From Methylobacterium mesophilicum SR1.6/6 (lineage in GTDB: Bacteria > Pseudomonadota > Alphaproteobacteria > Rhizobiales > Beijerinckiaceae): a stretch of DNA of 64,000 nt. The stretch is from contig NZ_CP043538.1 of assembly GCF_000364445.2 (NCBI RefSeq), positions 265,198-329,197 on the forward strand. The letters run 5' to 3'. Positions 25,593 to 34,377 of this stretch are shown in pieces (position 1 is the stretch's first letter; every line of letters begins with the position of its first letter). Position numbers and translations under genes: made by a program. The notes under the pieces were generated by a model. It had not been told where the DNA came from. It was given only the letters and a program-made list of their open reading frames with translations, and did not search any database.

Positions 25593-26794
25593 GGCTCTGC
25601 CCCCTTCCCTGCGTGGCTGTCGGCGTGCTGTCCTGTGTCCGCGCCAGCGTACGTCGTGGCCAGTCCCAGAATCTCGGCGAGCGCGGCACAGACCGTCCCG
25701 ACCGTCTCCTCGGTCATGGCGTAGCCGGAGGGCAGGTTGAGGCCGCGCCCGGCGATACGCTGGCCGGCATCCTCCGGACGCACGAACCGCGTTGCCTCGC
25801 GGCGTTCCTGGAAGGCCGGAAGCCCGGAGAGCGGTGAGAAGAACGGGCGCGTGTCGATGTTGCGCCGGTCGAACTCCGCCATCAGGACGAACTTGTCGAG
25901 GCCGAAGGTCTCGTCGATGATGATCGTGTTCATCCAGAAGGAGTTCTCGATGCCCGGCGGCTCGGCATTGAGCGTGACGCCCGCGAGACCGCCGAGGCGC
26001 GCCTTGTACCAGCCGAACAGACGGCGCTTGTAGGCGATGAGCGCGTCGATGCGCTCCATCTGCGCGACGCCGAGTGCGGCCGTCACCGCGTTCATGCGGT
26101 ACTTGAACGCGATCTCCGTGTTGAGAAAGAACCGGTCGCCGGGGGCGCGGCCGTGGTCGCGCAGGCGGAGAACGCGGGCGGCCAGGTCATCATCGTCGGT
26201 GACGAGCATGCCGCCCTCGCCCGTCGCCACCGTCTTCGAGCCGTGGAAACTGAACGCGGCCGCGTCGCCGAAGCTGCCGGCCTGACGTCCGTCGTGGCGC
26301 GAGCCGATCGCCTCGGCCGCATCCTCGATGAGGTGGAGCCCATGGCGGCGCGCGAGAGCCCGCAGAGCCTCCCAGTCGCACAGGGACCCGTAGAGATCGA
26401 CGCCGAGGATCGCCTTGGTGCGCGGGCCGATCGCCGCCTCGACCGCCGCCGGATCGAGGCACCACGTGTCCGGACGGATGTCGACGAGGACGGGCTCCGC
26501 GCCCACGTAGGTGACCGGCGCCACGGAGGCGATCCAGGTCACGTCGGGGACGATGACCTCGTCACCCGCACCGATCCCCAGCGCCGCCAGGATCAGGTGC
26601 AGGGCGGCGGTGGCGTGCGGGACGCTGATCGCGTGGCGTACGCCGACATAGTCGGCGAGCATGCGTTCGAATCGGTCGTTGTAGGCGTAGTGATTGCCGT
26701 ACCAGGCGGTCCGGGCGGCCTCCGCGGCCAGCTCCGCCTCCCGATCGGTGATGGACGGCCCCGCCACGGGGATGCGCTGCGGCGCGATGATCAT
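25589..26794 (-). CDS. DegT/DnrJ/EryC1/StrS-family sugar aminotransferase
   Basis: This PLP enzyme transfers an amino group, usually from glutamate, to a keto sugar nucleotide. The 401-residue product shows the family layout: VPHATAALHLILAALGIGAG (PLP phosphate region), VDLYGSLCD, LIEDAAEAIGS and FSFHGSKTVATGEGGM with the PLP lysine near residue 187. ATG 26794 opens MIIAPQRIPVAGPSI. It is coupled to the CmcI-like gene by ATGA. The operon makes a 4-keto CDP-sugar but shows no 4-ketoreductase, so amination of that keto group is a natural role, as in perosamine synthases. This is inferred. Confidence 0.9.
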   Translation of the reverse strand: MIIAPQRIPVAGPSITDREAELAAEAARTAWYGNHYAYNDRFERMLADYVGVRHAISVPHATAALHLILAALGIGAGDEVIVPDVTWIASVAPVTYVGAEPVLVDIRPDTWCLDPAAVEAAIGPRTKAILGVDLYGSLCDWEALRALARRHGLHLIEDAAEAIGSRHDGRQAGSFGDAAAFSFHGSKTVATGEGGMLVTDDDDLAARVLRLRDHGRAPGDRFFLNTEIAFKYRMNAVTAALGVAQMERIDALIAYKRRLFGWYKARLGGLAGVTLNAEPPGIENSFWMNTIIIDETFGLDKFVLMAEFDRRNIDTRPFFSPLSGLPAFQERREATRFVRPEDAGQRIAGRGLNLPSGYAMTEETVGTVCAALAEILGLATTYAGADTGQHADSHAGKGAEP

Positions 26795-26836
26795 CGGTCT
26801 GCTGCCTTTGGAGGATGGTGGGGCGCCGATGCCGCG

Positions 26837-28087
26837 CTAGGCCGGAAGGTAGAGGGTGGCGGTGAGTTCGGTCTCGCTGACCACGAGATTCGGAAGGTAG
26901 CCGAGTTCCAGGCAAGTGTTCCGATCCGCCTCCCGGGCGATGAACAGGATCGTGCTGTCCCGGGGCGCGTCTTGCGGCGGGGCGGCGCTCGCGGCGAGGG
27001 TGATGCGCTCCTCCAGCCCCACGTGGCGCAGCAGCGGCATGAGGTGTTCGGTCTGCTCGACCCCGACGAGGTCCAAGCGGTCGATGCCCCCCACCGTGTT
27101 GGCGAAGTGGGCCAGCTTCTGCATGATCACAAGGAGCGGGAGGCGATCGAGCCCGGGGATGTTCTGGATGTACGCCGGGTTTTGCAGGTTCAGCCGGCAG
27201 ACCAGATCGTAGGCGTTCAGGTAATGGCCGCGCTCGATCCAGAGCCGGGCCGCGACGCGCATCCGCTCCACGATGAAGCCATCCATCATGTCCCGGACGG
27301 CGGGGCGGCTCTCGACCTTCAGCGTGGCGCCGCGGCGGCGCAGCATGGCGTGAAGGAAGTATTCGAGGCCGCCCCGGTAGTTGTCCCAATCGGTCATCGC
27401 CTGATCGATTCCGGCCTGTCCCCGGCTCGGACGGACCGGCGACCTGAGCACCGACCTGTAGAAGGGGCGCCGCCGGAAGGCGATCGGGCCAAGAGCCAGA
27501 TTGTCGGCGAGGAAGACGAACGGATAGAAACAGAACCGCGGCCAAGTAAGGATGCGACGCGCCGCGTCGGCGCGGAAGATCACGATTTCCGGGAAGATGT
27601 GGCGCCCGACGATCAGGTTGAAGACGTCCTCCTCCTGCCCCGGGCCGTACACGGCATCCTGCCCGATCTCGAAGAAGTTGCCGCGCGACTGCTTGTCGAT
27701 ATCGTCGTAGAGCTGCCAGGGGGCGTAGAGGGCACAAATCTCAGGGTTGGATCGCAGGAAGTTCAGGGCTTCCGTAATCGCCTCGGGGATGAGGAGGTCG
27801 TCGTCGGCGAGGTAGATGACGTAGCGCCCCTGGGCACGGTGATAGACGGTGAGGACGTTCGGGCCGCCGCCCATGTTCTCCCTTTGCCGGAAGTAGCGGA
27901 TCGGCAGGCCGAGATCGGCGTGCCGCCGCACCACCGCCTCGGTGTCATCCGTCGAGGCGTTGTCCGAGATGACGATCTCGTAGGCGAACGGGAAGCTCCA
28001 GCTCGCTGCGGCCTGCTTCAGGAGATAGTCGAGGAAGTCGGCCCGGTTGTAGGTCGGGATGCAGATACTGAGCAGGATCTCGGACAC
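26837..28087 (-). CDS. family 2 glycosyltransferase
   Basis: The 416-residue protein starts VSEILLSICIPTYNRADF at GTG 28087; the frame's 68 upstream residues are Arg/Pro-rich and overlap rfbC. It has the GT-A fold signature: the nucleotide-binding N terminus, ISDNASTDDTEAVV, and the D-D-D metal motif in YVIYLADDDLLIP (near residue 95). The C-terminal half is helical with no membrane span. It probably adds one sugar residue from a nucleotide donor at the cytoplasmic face. It sits between rfbC and the DegT gene in the same leftward operon. Donor and acceptor are not deducible. Confidence 0.88.
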   Translation of the reverse strand: MSEILLSICIPTYNRADFLDYLLKQAAASWSFPFAYEIVISDNASTDDTEAVVRRHADLGLPIRYFRQRENMGGGPNVLTVYHRAQGRYVIYLADDDLLIPEAITEALNFLRSNPEICALYAPWQLYDDIDKQSRGNFFEIGQDAVYGPGQEEDVFNLIVGRHIFPEIVIFRADAARRILTWPRFCFYPFVFLADNLALGPIAFRRRPFYRSVLRSPVRPSRGQAGIDQAMTDWDNYRGGLEYFLHAMLRRRGATLKVESRPAVRDMMDGFIVERMRVAARLWIERGHYLNAYDLVCRLNLQNPAYIQNIPGLDRLPLLVIMQKLAHFANTVGGIDRLDLVGVEQTEHLMPLLRHVGLEERITLAASAAPPQDAPRDSTILFIAREADRNTCLELGYLPNLVVSETELTATLYLPA

Positions 28088-28140
28088 GGCATCGATCTCG
28101 GAAGCTTGGCCGGAACCGCAAATTCCGGCGAGGGCGGTTC

Positions 28141-28671
28141 TCAGTCGAGGAAGTCGGGCGCCTCGGCATCGCGCGGGGCGATGACGTCGGGCGTCGCGGG
28201 CCAGCGGATGCCGAAAGCCGGATCGTTCCAGCGGGCAACGCGGGCAAGACCTGCGTCGTAGACCTCGGACATCAGGTAGAGGAGTTCGCAATCGTCCCCC
28301 AACGTCAGGAAGCCGTGCGCGCAGCCCTCCGGAATGTAGACGGCGTTGCGGCGATCGGCGTCGAGTTCCACGGCGGTCCAGCGGCGGAAGCTCGGCGAAT
28401 CCGGTCGCAGGTCGACCGCCACATCGTAGGCCCGCCCGCGCGTCGCCCGGATCAGCTTCGCCTCCGCCCGCGGTGCCGCCTGGACGTGCAGGCCCCGCAG
28501 CGTCCGGGCCCGCCTGTTCCAGGACAGGTTCATGTGCGGGAAGTGCGTGGCGAGGCCGTGGGCCGCGAAGGCCTCGGCGCAGAAGGTCCGGGCGAAGAGG
28601 CCGCGGTCGTCGGCGATGGGCTCGAGCTCGATCCGCATCACGCCCGCAATCTCGGTCGGGATGATCCTCAT
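28141..28671 (-). CDS. rfbC: RmlC-like dTDP-4-dehydrorhamnose 3,5-epimerase family protein
   Basis: This cupin-fold epimerase of keto deoxysugar nucleotides has 176 residues and shows RGLFARTFCAEAF, the active-site His in TLRGLHVQ (near residue 62), and the second conserved block VYIPEGCAHGFLTLGDDCEL with the catalytic Tyr region. Its operon partners make a CDP-4-keto sugar, not a dTDP sugar, so the likely substrate is CDP-4-keto-6-deoxyglucose, by analogy with NovW acting before a C-methyltransferase. No rmlA, rmlB or rmlD is in the window. The symbol marks family membership only. Confidence 0.85.
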   Translation of the reverse strand: MRIIPTEIAGVMRIELEPIADDRGLFARTFCAEAFAAHGLATHFPHMNLSWNRRARTLRGLHVQAAPRAEAKLIRATRGRAYDVAVDLRPDSPSFRRWTAVELDADRRNAVYIPEGCAHGFLTLGDDCELLYLMSEVYDAGLARVARWNDPAFGIRWPATPDVIAPRDAEAPDFLD

Positions 28672-28699
28672 GGCATCCTCGGGGCCATCCCGGCGTCCA

Positions 28700-29956
28700 T
28701 TACGGCAGCACCGTCAGTTCGGGCACCGGGATGACGAAGCGGCCGCCCCACGCGCGCACCTCCGGGATGGAGGCCACGACCTCGTCGCGGATGTTCCAGG
28801 GCAGGATGAGCACGTAATCGGGCCGGGTCTCGCGCAGGCGTTCCGGCGGGTGGATCGGCAGGCGGCTGCCGGGCAGGAGCAGGCCCTGCTTGTGCGGGTT
28901 CCGGTCGACCACGTAGGCGATGAGATCCCGCGTGACACCGCAGACGTTGAGCAGGGTGTTGCCCTTGGCGGCCGCACCGTAGGCGGCCACGCTGCGGCCC
29001 TCCGTCCTGGCAGAGCGCAGGAAGGCCAGGAGCCCGTCGCGGATCGGCGCGACCCGCCCCTGGAAGCGTTCGTAGGGGCCATCGGTGTCGAGGCCCGCGG
29101 CGGCTTCCTCGGCCCGGACCCGGGCGAGGCCCGGGCCCGATGGGTGCATCCCCGAGCCGTTGCGGCAGGCGAGGATGCGCAGGCTGCCGCCGTGGGTCGA
29201 CCATTCCTCGACGTCGAACACCCGCAGACTGTGCGCCGCGAAGACGCGCTCCACTGCCAGCAGGGACAGGTAGTAGAAGTGCTCGTGGTAGATCGTGTCG
29301 AACTGGGCCTCCGCGATCAGCCGCAGCAGATGCGGGACCTCGATGCTGATGACGCCGTCGGGCTTCACAAGGTGCGCCAGCCCGGCCACGAAATCGTTGA
29401 TGTCGGGCACGTGGGCCAGCACGTTGTTGGCCACGACGAGGTCGGCGGCCCGGTCCTCCATCACCAACTCGTCCGCCGTCCCCCGGCCGAAGAACCGGAC
29501 CAATGTCGGGACACCGGCGGCGGTCGCTGCGGCGGCGACGTTCGCGGCGGGCTCGACGCCGAGCACGGGAATGCCCGCCGCCAGGAAGTGGCGCAGCAGG
29601 TAGCCGTCGTTGCTCGCCACCTCGACCACCTGCGAGGCGGCACTCAGGCCGAAACGCGCCTGCGCCATGGCGGCAAAGCGCCCGGCATGGGCGACCCAGC
29701 TTTCGCTGTAGGAGGAAAAATAGGCATAGTGGCTGAAGATCGCGTCCGGCGAGGCGACCGCCTCAGCCTGGACGAGGCGGCAGGCCTCACAGACCATCAC
29801 GCGCAGCGGATAGTGCGGATCCGGCTCGGTGGCGCGCTCCGGCGGCACGAAAGCGTTCGCCAGCGGCGTCTGGCCAAGATCGCAGAAGCGCAGCCGCAAC
29901 GGCGCGTCGCAGAAGCGGCATGCCTCGACGGCGCGCTGCAGGGCTGGTCCGCTCAT
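28700..29956 (-). CDS. NovU/TylCIII-like sugar C-methyltransferase
   Basis: The 418-residue enzyme has three parts. An N-terminal zinc-binding domain (about 10-70) has CRFC and CEAC pairs plus FCDLGQTPLANAF. A central SAM-methyltransferase domain (about 95-200) has VVEVASNDGYLLRHFLAAG and VVANNVLAHVPDINDF. A C-terminal Rossmann-like domain (about 290-415) has VAAYGAAAKGNTLLNVCG. This is the architecture of deoxysugar C-methyltransferases acting on 4-keto sugar nucleotides. ATG 29956 overlaps the rfbF stop by ATGA. With rfbG, rfbF and the epimerase it implies a methyl-branched deoxysugar. Confidence 0.88.
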   Translation of the reverse strand: MSGPALQRAVEACRFCDAPLRLRFCDLGQTPLANAFVPPERATEPDPHYPLRVMVCEACRLVQAEAVASPDAIFSHYAYFSSYSESWVAHAGRFAAMAQARFGLSAASQVVEVASNDGYLLRHFLAAGIPVLGVEPAANVAAAATAAGVPTLVRFFGRGTADELVMEDRAADLVVANNVLAHVPDINDFVAGLAHLVKPDGVISIEVPHLLRLIAEAQFDTIYHEHFYYLSLLAVERVFAAHSLRVFDVEEWSTHGGSLRILACRNGSGMHPSGPGLARVRAEEAAAGLDTDGPYERFQGRVAPIRDGLLAFLRSARTEGRSVAAYGAAAKGNTLLNVCGVTRDLIAYVVDRNPHKQGLLLPGSRLPIHPPERLRETRPDYVLILPWNIRDEVVASIPEVRAWGGRFVIPVPELTVLP

Positions 29957-30726
29957 GCCCAGATCTTCCAGGGCGCGTGACCAGAATTCCATAGATCCTC
30001 GAGCTGGATGCGCTCCCGCAGCGTGTCCATGGGGCGCCAGAACCCGTCGTGGCGGTAAGCCGAGAGCTGGTTGTTCTCGGTCAGCCACTCCAGCGGCCCC
30101 GCCTCCCAGACCGTGTGATCGTCTTCGATCAAGTCCAGGACCTCCGGCTGCAGCACGAAGAAGCCGCCGTTGATGCGCTGACTGTCGGCTGTCGGCTTCT
30201 CGACGAAGGCGGCGACCCGGTCACCCTCGACCACGGCGGAGCCGAAGCGCCCGGGCGCGGCGACCGCGCACATCGTGGCCATACGGCCCTGGGCCCGATG
30301 GAACGCCACCTCCGTGGCAACATCGATGTCGCCGACGCTGTCGCCATAGGTCATGCAGAAGGTCTCGCCGGGCTCCAGATAGGGCCGGATCCGCCTGAGG
30401 CGGCCGCCCGTCATGGTGTCGATGCCGGTGTCGATGACGCTGACGCGCCAGTCCGGCACGTCGCCCTGATGGTAGATCGCGCTGTTGCTCGCGAGATCGA
30501 CCGTGATGTCGCTGTGATGGAGGATCAGATTCAGGAAATACTCCTTGATCTGGAAACCCTTGTAACCGGCGCAGATGATGAAGTCCTTGAAACCGTGATG
30601 CGCGTAGATGCTCATGATATGCCAGAGGATCGGCTTGTCGCCGATCTCGACGAGCGGCTTCGGCCGCAGAACGGTTTCTTCGGCCAGGCGCGAGCCGCGC
30701 CCGCCTGCAAGAATGACGACCTTCAC
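29953..30726 (-). CDS. rfbF: glucose-1-phosphate cytidylyltransferase
   Basis: The enzyme makes CDP-glucose from CTP and glucose-1-phosphate, the first step to CDP-6-deoxysugars. The 257-residue product has the nucleotidyltransferase N terminus VVILAGGRGSRLAEETVLRP, the acidic D-S-V-G-D-I-D segment after FCMTYG, and the C-terminal FWRPMDTLRERIQLEDLW typical of RfbF. The length is standard. It follows rfbG with a 129-base gap and is coupled to the C-methyltransferase. It acts in the cytoplasm. Confidence 0.95.
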   Translation of the reverse strand: MKVVILAGGRGSRLAEETVLRPKPLVEIGDKPILWHIMSIYAHHGFKDFIICAGYKGFQIKEYFLNLILHHSDITVDLASNSAIYHQGDVPDWRVSVIDTGIDTMTGGRLRRIRPYLEPGETFCMTYGDSVGDIDVATEVAFHRAQGRMATMCAVAAPGRFGSAVVEGDRVAAFVEKPTADSQRINGGFFVLQPEVLDLIEDDHTVWEAGPLEWLTENNQLSAYRHDGFWRPMDTLRERIQLEDLWNSGHAPWKIWA

Positions 30727-30855
30727 GTCCGATCTCCCCGAACGCCGGATCGAACCCGCGCCCGATCCAACGCGTCGGGCGCGGACCGCCGATCCGTCTG
30801 GCCTATGGCCGGCCTCAATGGTGCCGAGCCGTCTGAGCAGCGCCGACGCAAAACC

Positions 30856-31974
30856 CTACAACGCCCAAGCTTGTGTGGAGCTATTCAGGCCGCGATCGCC
30901 TGAAGCGTCGGGTCCGGGTTTGCAGAGACGCCGATAGGCGCTGATCTGTTCATCGACGAGGTCGCGCGCCCGCACGGCGCCCGCGCTGTGGCGCCGATAC
31001 CAGTCCATGGTCAGGCGGACGCTGTCGCTGAAGCCCAGCATAGGCCGCCAGCCGAGCCGTGCGTCGGCCTTGGCGGTGTCGAGCTTCAGGATACCGGCTT
31101 CAGCCAGCTCCGAAGGCTGGACCCGAAGGTCCGTCCTCTCCTTGCCCCAGACGCCGAGCGCCTCCTCGACCAAGCGTCCGACGGCGACCTCGCTTTCTCG
31201 GGCCGGACCGAAGTTCCAGGCGCCGGCGGCGCCGTCGTCGCCCGCGAGCAACCGGTCGCCCAGCATCAGATAGCCACGGACCAGTTCGAGGACGTGCTGC
31301 CAGGGTCGGATCGCACCGGGATTGCGCAGCACGAGCGGCTCCCCCGTCTCGATAGCCCGGACCAGATCGGGTACGAGGCGATCCTGCGACCAGTCACCGC
31401 CTCCGATGACGTTGCCGCCGCGCGCCGTCGCGATCCGCAGCCGCCCGGGCGCCAGGGCTTGGCGGTAGCTCGCCGCCACGATCTCGGCCGCCGCCTTGCT
31501 GGCGCTGTAGGGATCCTTGCCACCAAGCGGATCGTTCTCGCGATAGCCCCAGACCCATTCCCGGTTCTCGTAGCATTTGTCGGACGTGACACAGACGAAG
31601 GCGCGCACCGATTCGACGCTGCGCGCCGCCTCGAGCACGTGCGCGGTACCCATCACGTTGACCGCGAAGGTGCCGAGCGGATCCGCGTAGGAGCGGCGCA
31701 CCAGCGCCTGGGCCGCGAGGTGGAACACGATCTGCGGGCGAAACGCCGCGACGGCGTCCTGAACGACCTGCGGATCGCGGATGTCGGCCATCACGCAGCC
31801 CATGCGGGACGCGAGATCGAGCGCCTCGAACAGATTCGGCCGTCCTGGCTCAGGGGCAAGGGCCAGGCCCATGACTTCGGCGCCATCCGCCAGGAGCCAT
31901 GAGGCGAGCCACGCGCCCTTGAAGCCGGTGTGGCCCGTGACGAGGACACGAATGCCGCTATAGCTCCCGATCAT
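30856..31974 (-). CDS. rfbG: CDP-glucose 4,6-dehydratase
   Basis: This NAD-dependent extended SDR turns CDP-glucose into CDP-4-dehydro-6-deoxyglucose. ATG 31974 gives MIGSYSGIRVLVTGHTGFKG, with the Rossmann motif T-G-H-T-G-F-K-G. FHLAAQALVRRSY, VCVTSDKCYENREW and the catalytic Y-S-A-S-K in GGKDPYSASKAAAEI follow, all RfbG hallmarks. It has 372 residues, near the usual 355-360. It is the first gene of the leftward CDP-sugar operon; its promoter should lie in the A/T-rich spacer upstream (31975-32729). Confidence 0.95.
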   Translation of the reverse strand: MIGSYSGIRVLVTGHTGFKGAWLASWLLADGAEVMGLALAPEPGRPNLFEALDLASRMGCVMADIRDPQVVQDAVAAFRPQIVFHLAAQALVRRSYADPLGTFAVNVMGTAHVLEAARSVESVRAFVCVTSDKCYENREWVWGYRENDPLGGKDPYSASKAAAEIVAASYRQALAPGRLRIATARGGNVIGGGDWSQDRLVPDLVRAIETGEPLVLRNPGAIRPWQHVLELVRGYLMLGDRLLAGDDGAAGAWNFGPARESEVAVGRLVEEALGVWGKERTDLRVQPSELAEAGILKLDTAKADARLGWRPMLGFSDSVRLTMDWYRRHSAGAVRARDLVDEQISAYRRLCKPGPDASGDRGLNSSTQAWAL

Positions 31975-32729
31975 GATCCCCTGTTCCGGAAACGGATTCG
32001 TCCGACGCGGTCCCGCCTGAGATGAGCGCGCCTCGCCGTTCGGCACGAGACTCCGGGCGGCATCGTGGACTTGCGGCCGGGCTCATGCAAGCCGAATGGT
32101 GCGGTAACCGCCGATACGCTTCGACCGCATCCCGGTCTTGCCTATGCAGGATGAAGAATTCGTTCATCGAAGTCGCGGATTGGCCATAAAGACACCCCAA
32201 CAGTCCTGATATTATGCGCGGTATAGTTGTTATATCGAAAGATATAATGCGTATTTACTGAGATGCTCTGATTTAATTATAATATAGGTGACGAACTAAA
32301 TACGCATGAAGCATTATTCGAGGTCTGGACTGAGATACTGATCGCGGGTGGAATGTGCAGGTCGCTCTGGCGGGGCAGTGGACGCTCGCGGGCGCACCAG
32401 GGAGCGCATGAATCCGCCGTGTCCGATCTGTCCAGCCGGTTCCCCGAGAGCTGTGAGTGTCCACGTCGCCGCCGACCAAGATGGGGCTCCCGGCCTTCGT
32501 TAAAGCGGAGATCCGCCTGCGCGGTGGCTTTCGAACGCGCGAGCCGAATGTCCGCTGATCGGATAACGCCGCGATGGCGCGACGTCCGCGGCCGCTCGAT
32601 CAAGGGTCCGGCCGATCCGTGGACCGACCTCGCAGAGACCGACGTGTCGCTGGCGTGAGCCGGCGCACGGATCGGCGGCGATGCGCGCCGCCTACCGCGC
32701 GTCGTGGCTTGGGCTGCGTCGCGCTGATC
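31975..32729. other. 755-base intergenic stretch with an A/T-rich core
   Basis: No convincing gene lies here. About 32190-32340 is strongly A/T-rich compared with its surroundings and probably holds the promoter of the rfbG operon. The remaining frames, for example 32277-32603 leftward, have no recognisable features. The shift in composition may mark a recombination junction inside the polysaccharide locus. Confidence 0.45.
32230..32247. promoter_or_regulatory. A/T-rich hairpin upstream of rfbG
   Basis: TTATATC-GAAA-GATATAA is a perfect 7-bp stem with a GNRA-type tetraloop, 256 bases upstream of rfbG. It could be part of a long 5' leader or an operator. A stem this short is not rare in A/T-rich DNA, so the call is weak. 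Confidence 0.3.
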
Positions 32730-34160
32730 TCACGCTGGGCCGGCCTGCTCCACCATGGCTGCGGCGGCTGCCGTCAGCCCCCACCGGACGAGATCCTGAG
32801 CCTCCTGCGCCGACTTGGCTTCCGCGTAGCAGCGCAGCTCAGGCGCGTTGCCGGAGGCGCGGAAGTGGATGGTCCGCCCGCCGTCGAGTTCGATCCTGAT
32901 GCCGTCCTGCTGATCGACCGAACCCGGCGAACCCACCGGCCTCAGGAAGGCGATGCGAAACCCTTCGTCGCGGAGGCGATCCAGGAATGCGCCGCTGCGC
33001 TCCGACGGCGTGTTGGGGAGCCGGTCGCTCGCCATCTCCCCGGCATCGAGCGACAGGACCAGTTCGGCCAGGGAGCGGCCCGCGGCCCGCGCCGCGGCCA
33101 GCGTGGCCAGGATCGGCAGCAGGGCGTCCCGCGTCGGCAGGGCCGGAAGCACCCGGCCGCCGATCGTGACGTCCGATCCGAGCAGGAAGCCTCCATTCGC
33201 CTCGAAGCCGACGACAGGACCGGACCCGGCCCGCCGCGCCTGTTCCATGCCGGCGATGACGAAGGGGGAGCCGACCTTGGTGCGCACCACCTTCTTGAAG
33301 CCGCCGGACTGCTCGAGGGCCGAGCCGGCGGTGACCGGGACCACGACCGTGTCGGCGCCGAGGAACCGGGCGGTGATGAGGCCGAGCACGTCGCCGCGCA
33401 GGATCCGGCCGGCACCGTCCGCGATGAGGGGGCGGTCGGCGTCCCCGTCGGTGGTCACGAGCGCGTCGAACGCGCCGGAAGCCATGACGTCGCGGATGAA
33501 GGCGATGTCCTCTGGCCGATGCGCCTCGGTATCGATGGGGACGAAGGTCTGCGATCGGCCGATCGGCGTCACCGCCCCGCCGAACTGGCCGAGCAGGTCC
33601 GTCAGGAGATCGCGCGCGACCGAACTCTGCTGATAGACCGCGATCCGCAAACCCTTCAGGATCTCGGGTACGAAGGCCTCGCCGTAGCGTCGACGGTAGC
33701 GCGCGATGGCGTCGGGCTCCGGCGTGGCGGGGGCTGGCGTTGCCGTCGCCGCATCGGTGTCCGCGACCGCCTCCAGGGCGGCGAGGATGGCGGCCTCGTC
33801 GGTTTTGGTGATCTCGCCGTCAGGGCGGTAGAACTTCAGGCCGTTGCGGTCCTCGGGGATGTGGCTACCCGTGACCATCACCGCGTGGGCACCGCGCCGC
33901 ATCGCTTCGAGGGCGAGGGCCGGGGTCGGCAGGGCGCCGCAATCGACCGCCGCGAAACCGCACGCTGCGGCGGCGGTCGCCACCGTCGCGGCGATGCCCG
34001 GGGAGCTGTCGCGCAGGTCGCGCCCGATCACGACTGTGCGACCGCCCTCCCCCGCAGGGACCGACCGGAAGAACGCGCAGGCATAGCGGTAGCTCGGCCT
34101 ACCGACGAGATCGGTCACGAGACCCCGCAAGCCACTCGTGCCGAATTTCAGACTGCTCAC
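32730..34160 (-). CDS. phosphomannomutase/phosphoglucomutase family protein
   Basis: The enzyme interconverts hexose 6- and 1-phosphates and so supplies the precursor for nucleotide sugars. The 476-residue product shows the phosphoserine loop VMVTGSHIPEDRNGLKFY (Ser near residue 97), the metal loop TTDGDADRP (near 245), the sugar-binding GFEANGGFLLG (near 325) and the phosphate-binding FRASGNAPELRCY near the C terminus. The active-site loop has TGSHIP instead of the common TASHNP, as in a subgroup of these mutases. It may feed glucose-1-phosphate to RfbF or mannose-1-phosphate to GDP-mannose; which one is not deducible. Confidence 0.88.
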   Translation of the reverse strand: MSSLKFGTSGLRGLVTDLVGRPSYRYACAFFRSVPAGEGGRTVVIGRDLRDSSPGIAATVATAAAACGFAAVDCGALPTPALALEAMRRGAHAVMVTGSHIPEDRNGLKFYRPDGEITKTDEAAILAALEAVADTDAATATPAPATPEPDAIARYRRRYGEAFVPEILKGLRIAVYQQSSVARDLLTDLLGQFGGAVTPIGRSQTFVPIDTEAHRPEDIAFIRDVMASGAFDALVTTDGDADRPLIADGAGRILRGDVLGLITARFLGADTVVVPVTAGSALEQSGGFKKVVRTKVGSPFVIAGMEQARRAGSGPVVGFEANGGFLLGSDVTIGGRVLPALPTRDALLPILATLAAARAAGRSLAELVLSLDAGEMASDRLPNTPSERSGAFLDRLRDEGFRIAFLRPVGSPGSVDQQDGIRIELDGGRTIHFRASGNAPELRCYAEAKSAQEAQDLVRWGLTAAAAAMVEQAGPA

Positions 34161-34377
34161 GGCGTTCCCGCTGACCCCCGGCGCAGCGACGCGCCCCGCG
34201 GCGATTGATGCCGCGAATCGTGCGCCATCACAACGCCCGGACGATCACGGATGGCGGTGCGGGCGGTGGCTGCCCCTGTTCCGGCGGAGGCCTTTGCGCC
34301 GCGCAGGCGCGCGCCGCGGCTCCCGGCGTGTGACCCCGTGGCGGCCCACGAACGACCGGCCGCCCCGGACGGGGCCG

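Noticed and set aside
26153..28261. 702-codon rightward frame opposite the DegT and GT2 genes
   Set aside because: Antisense shadow; the leftward frames carry the family motifs.
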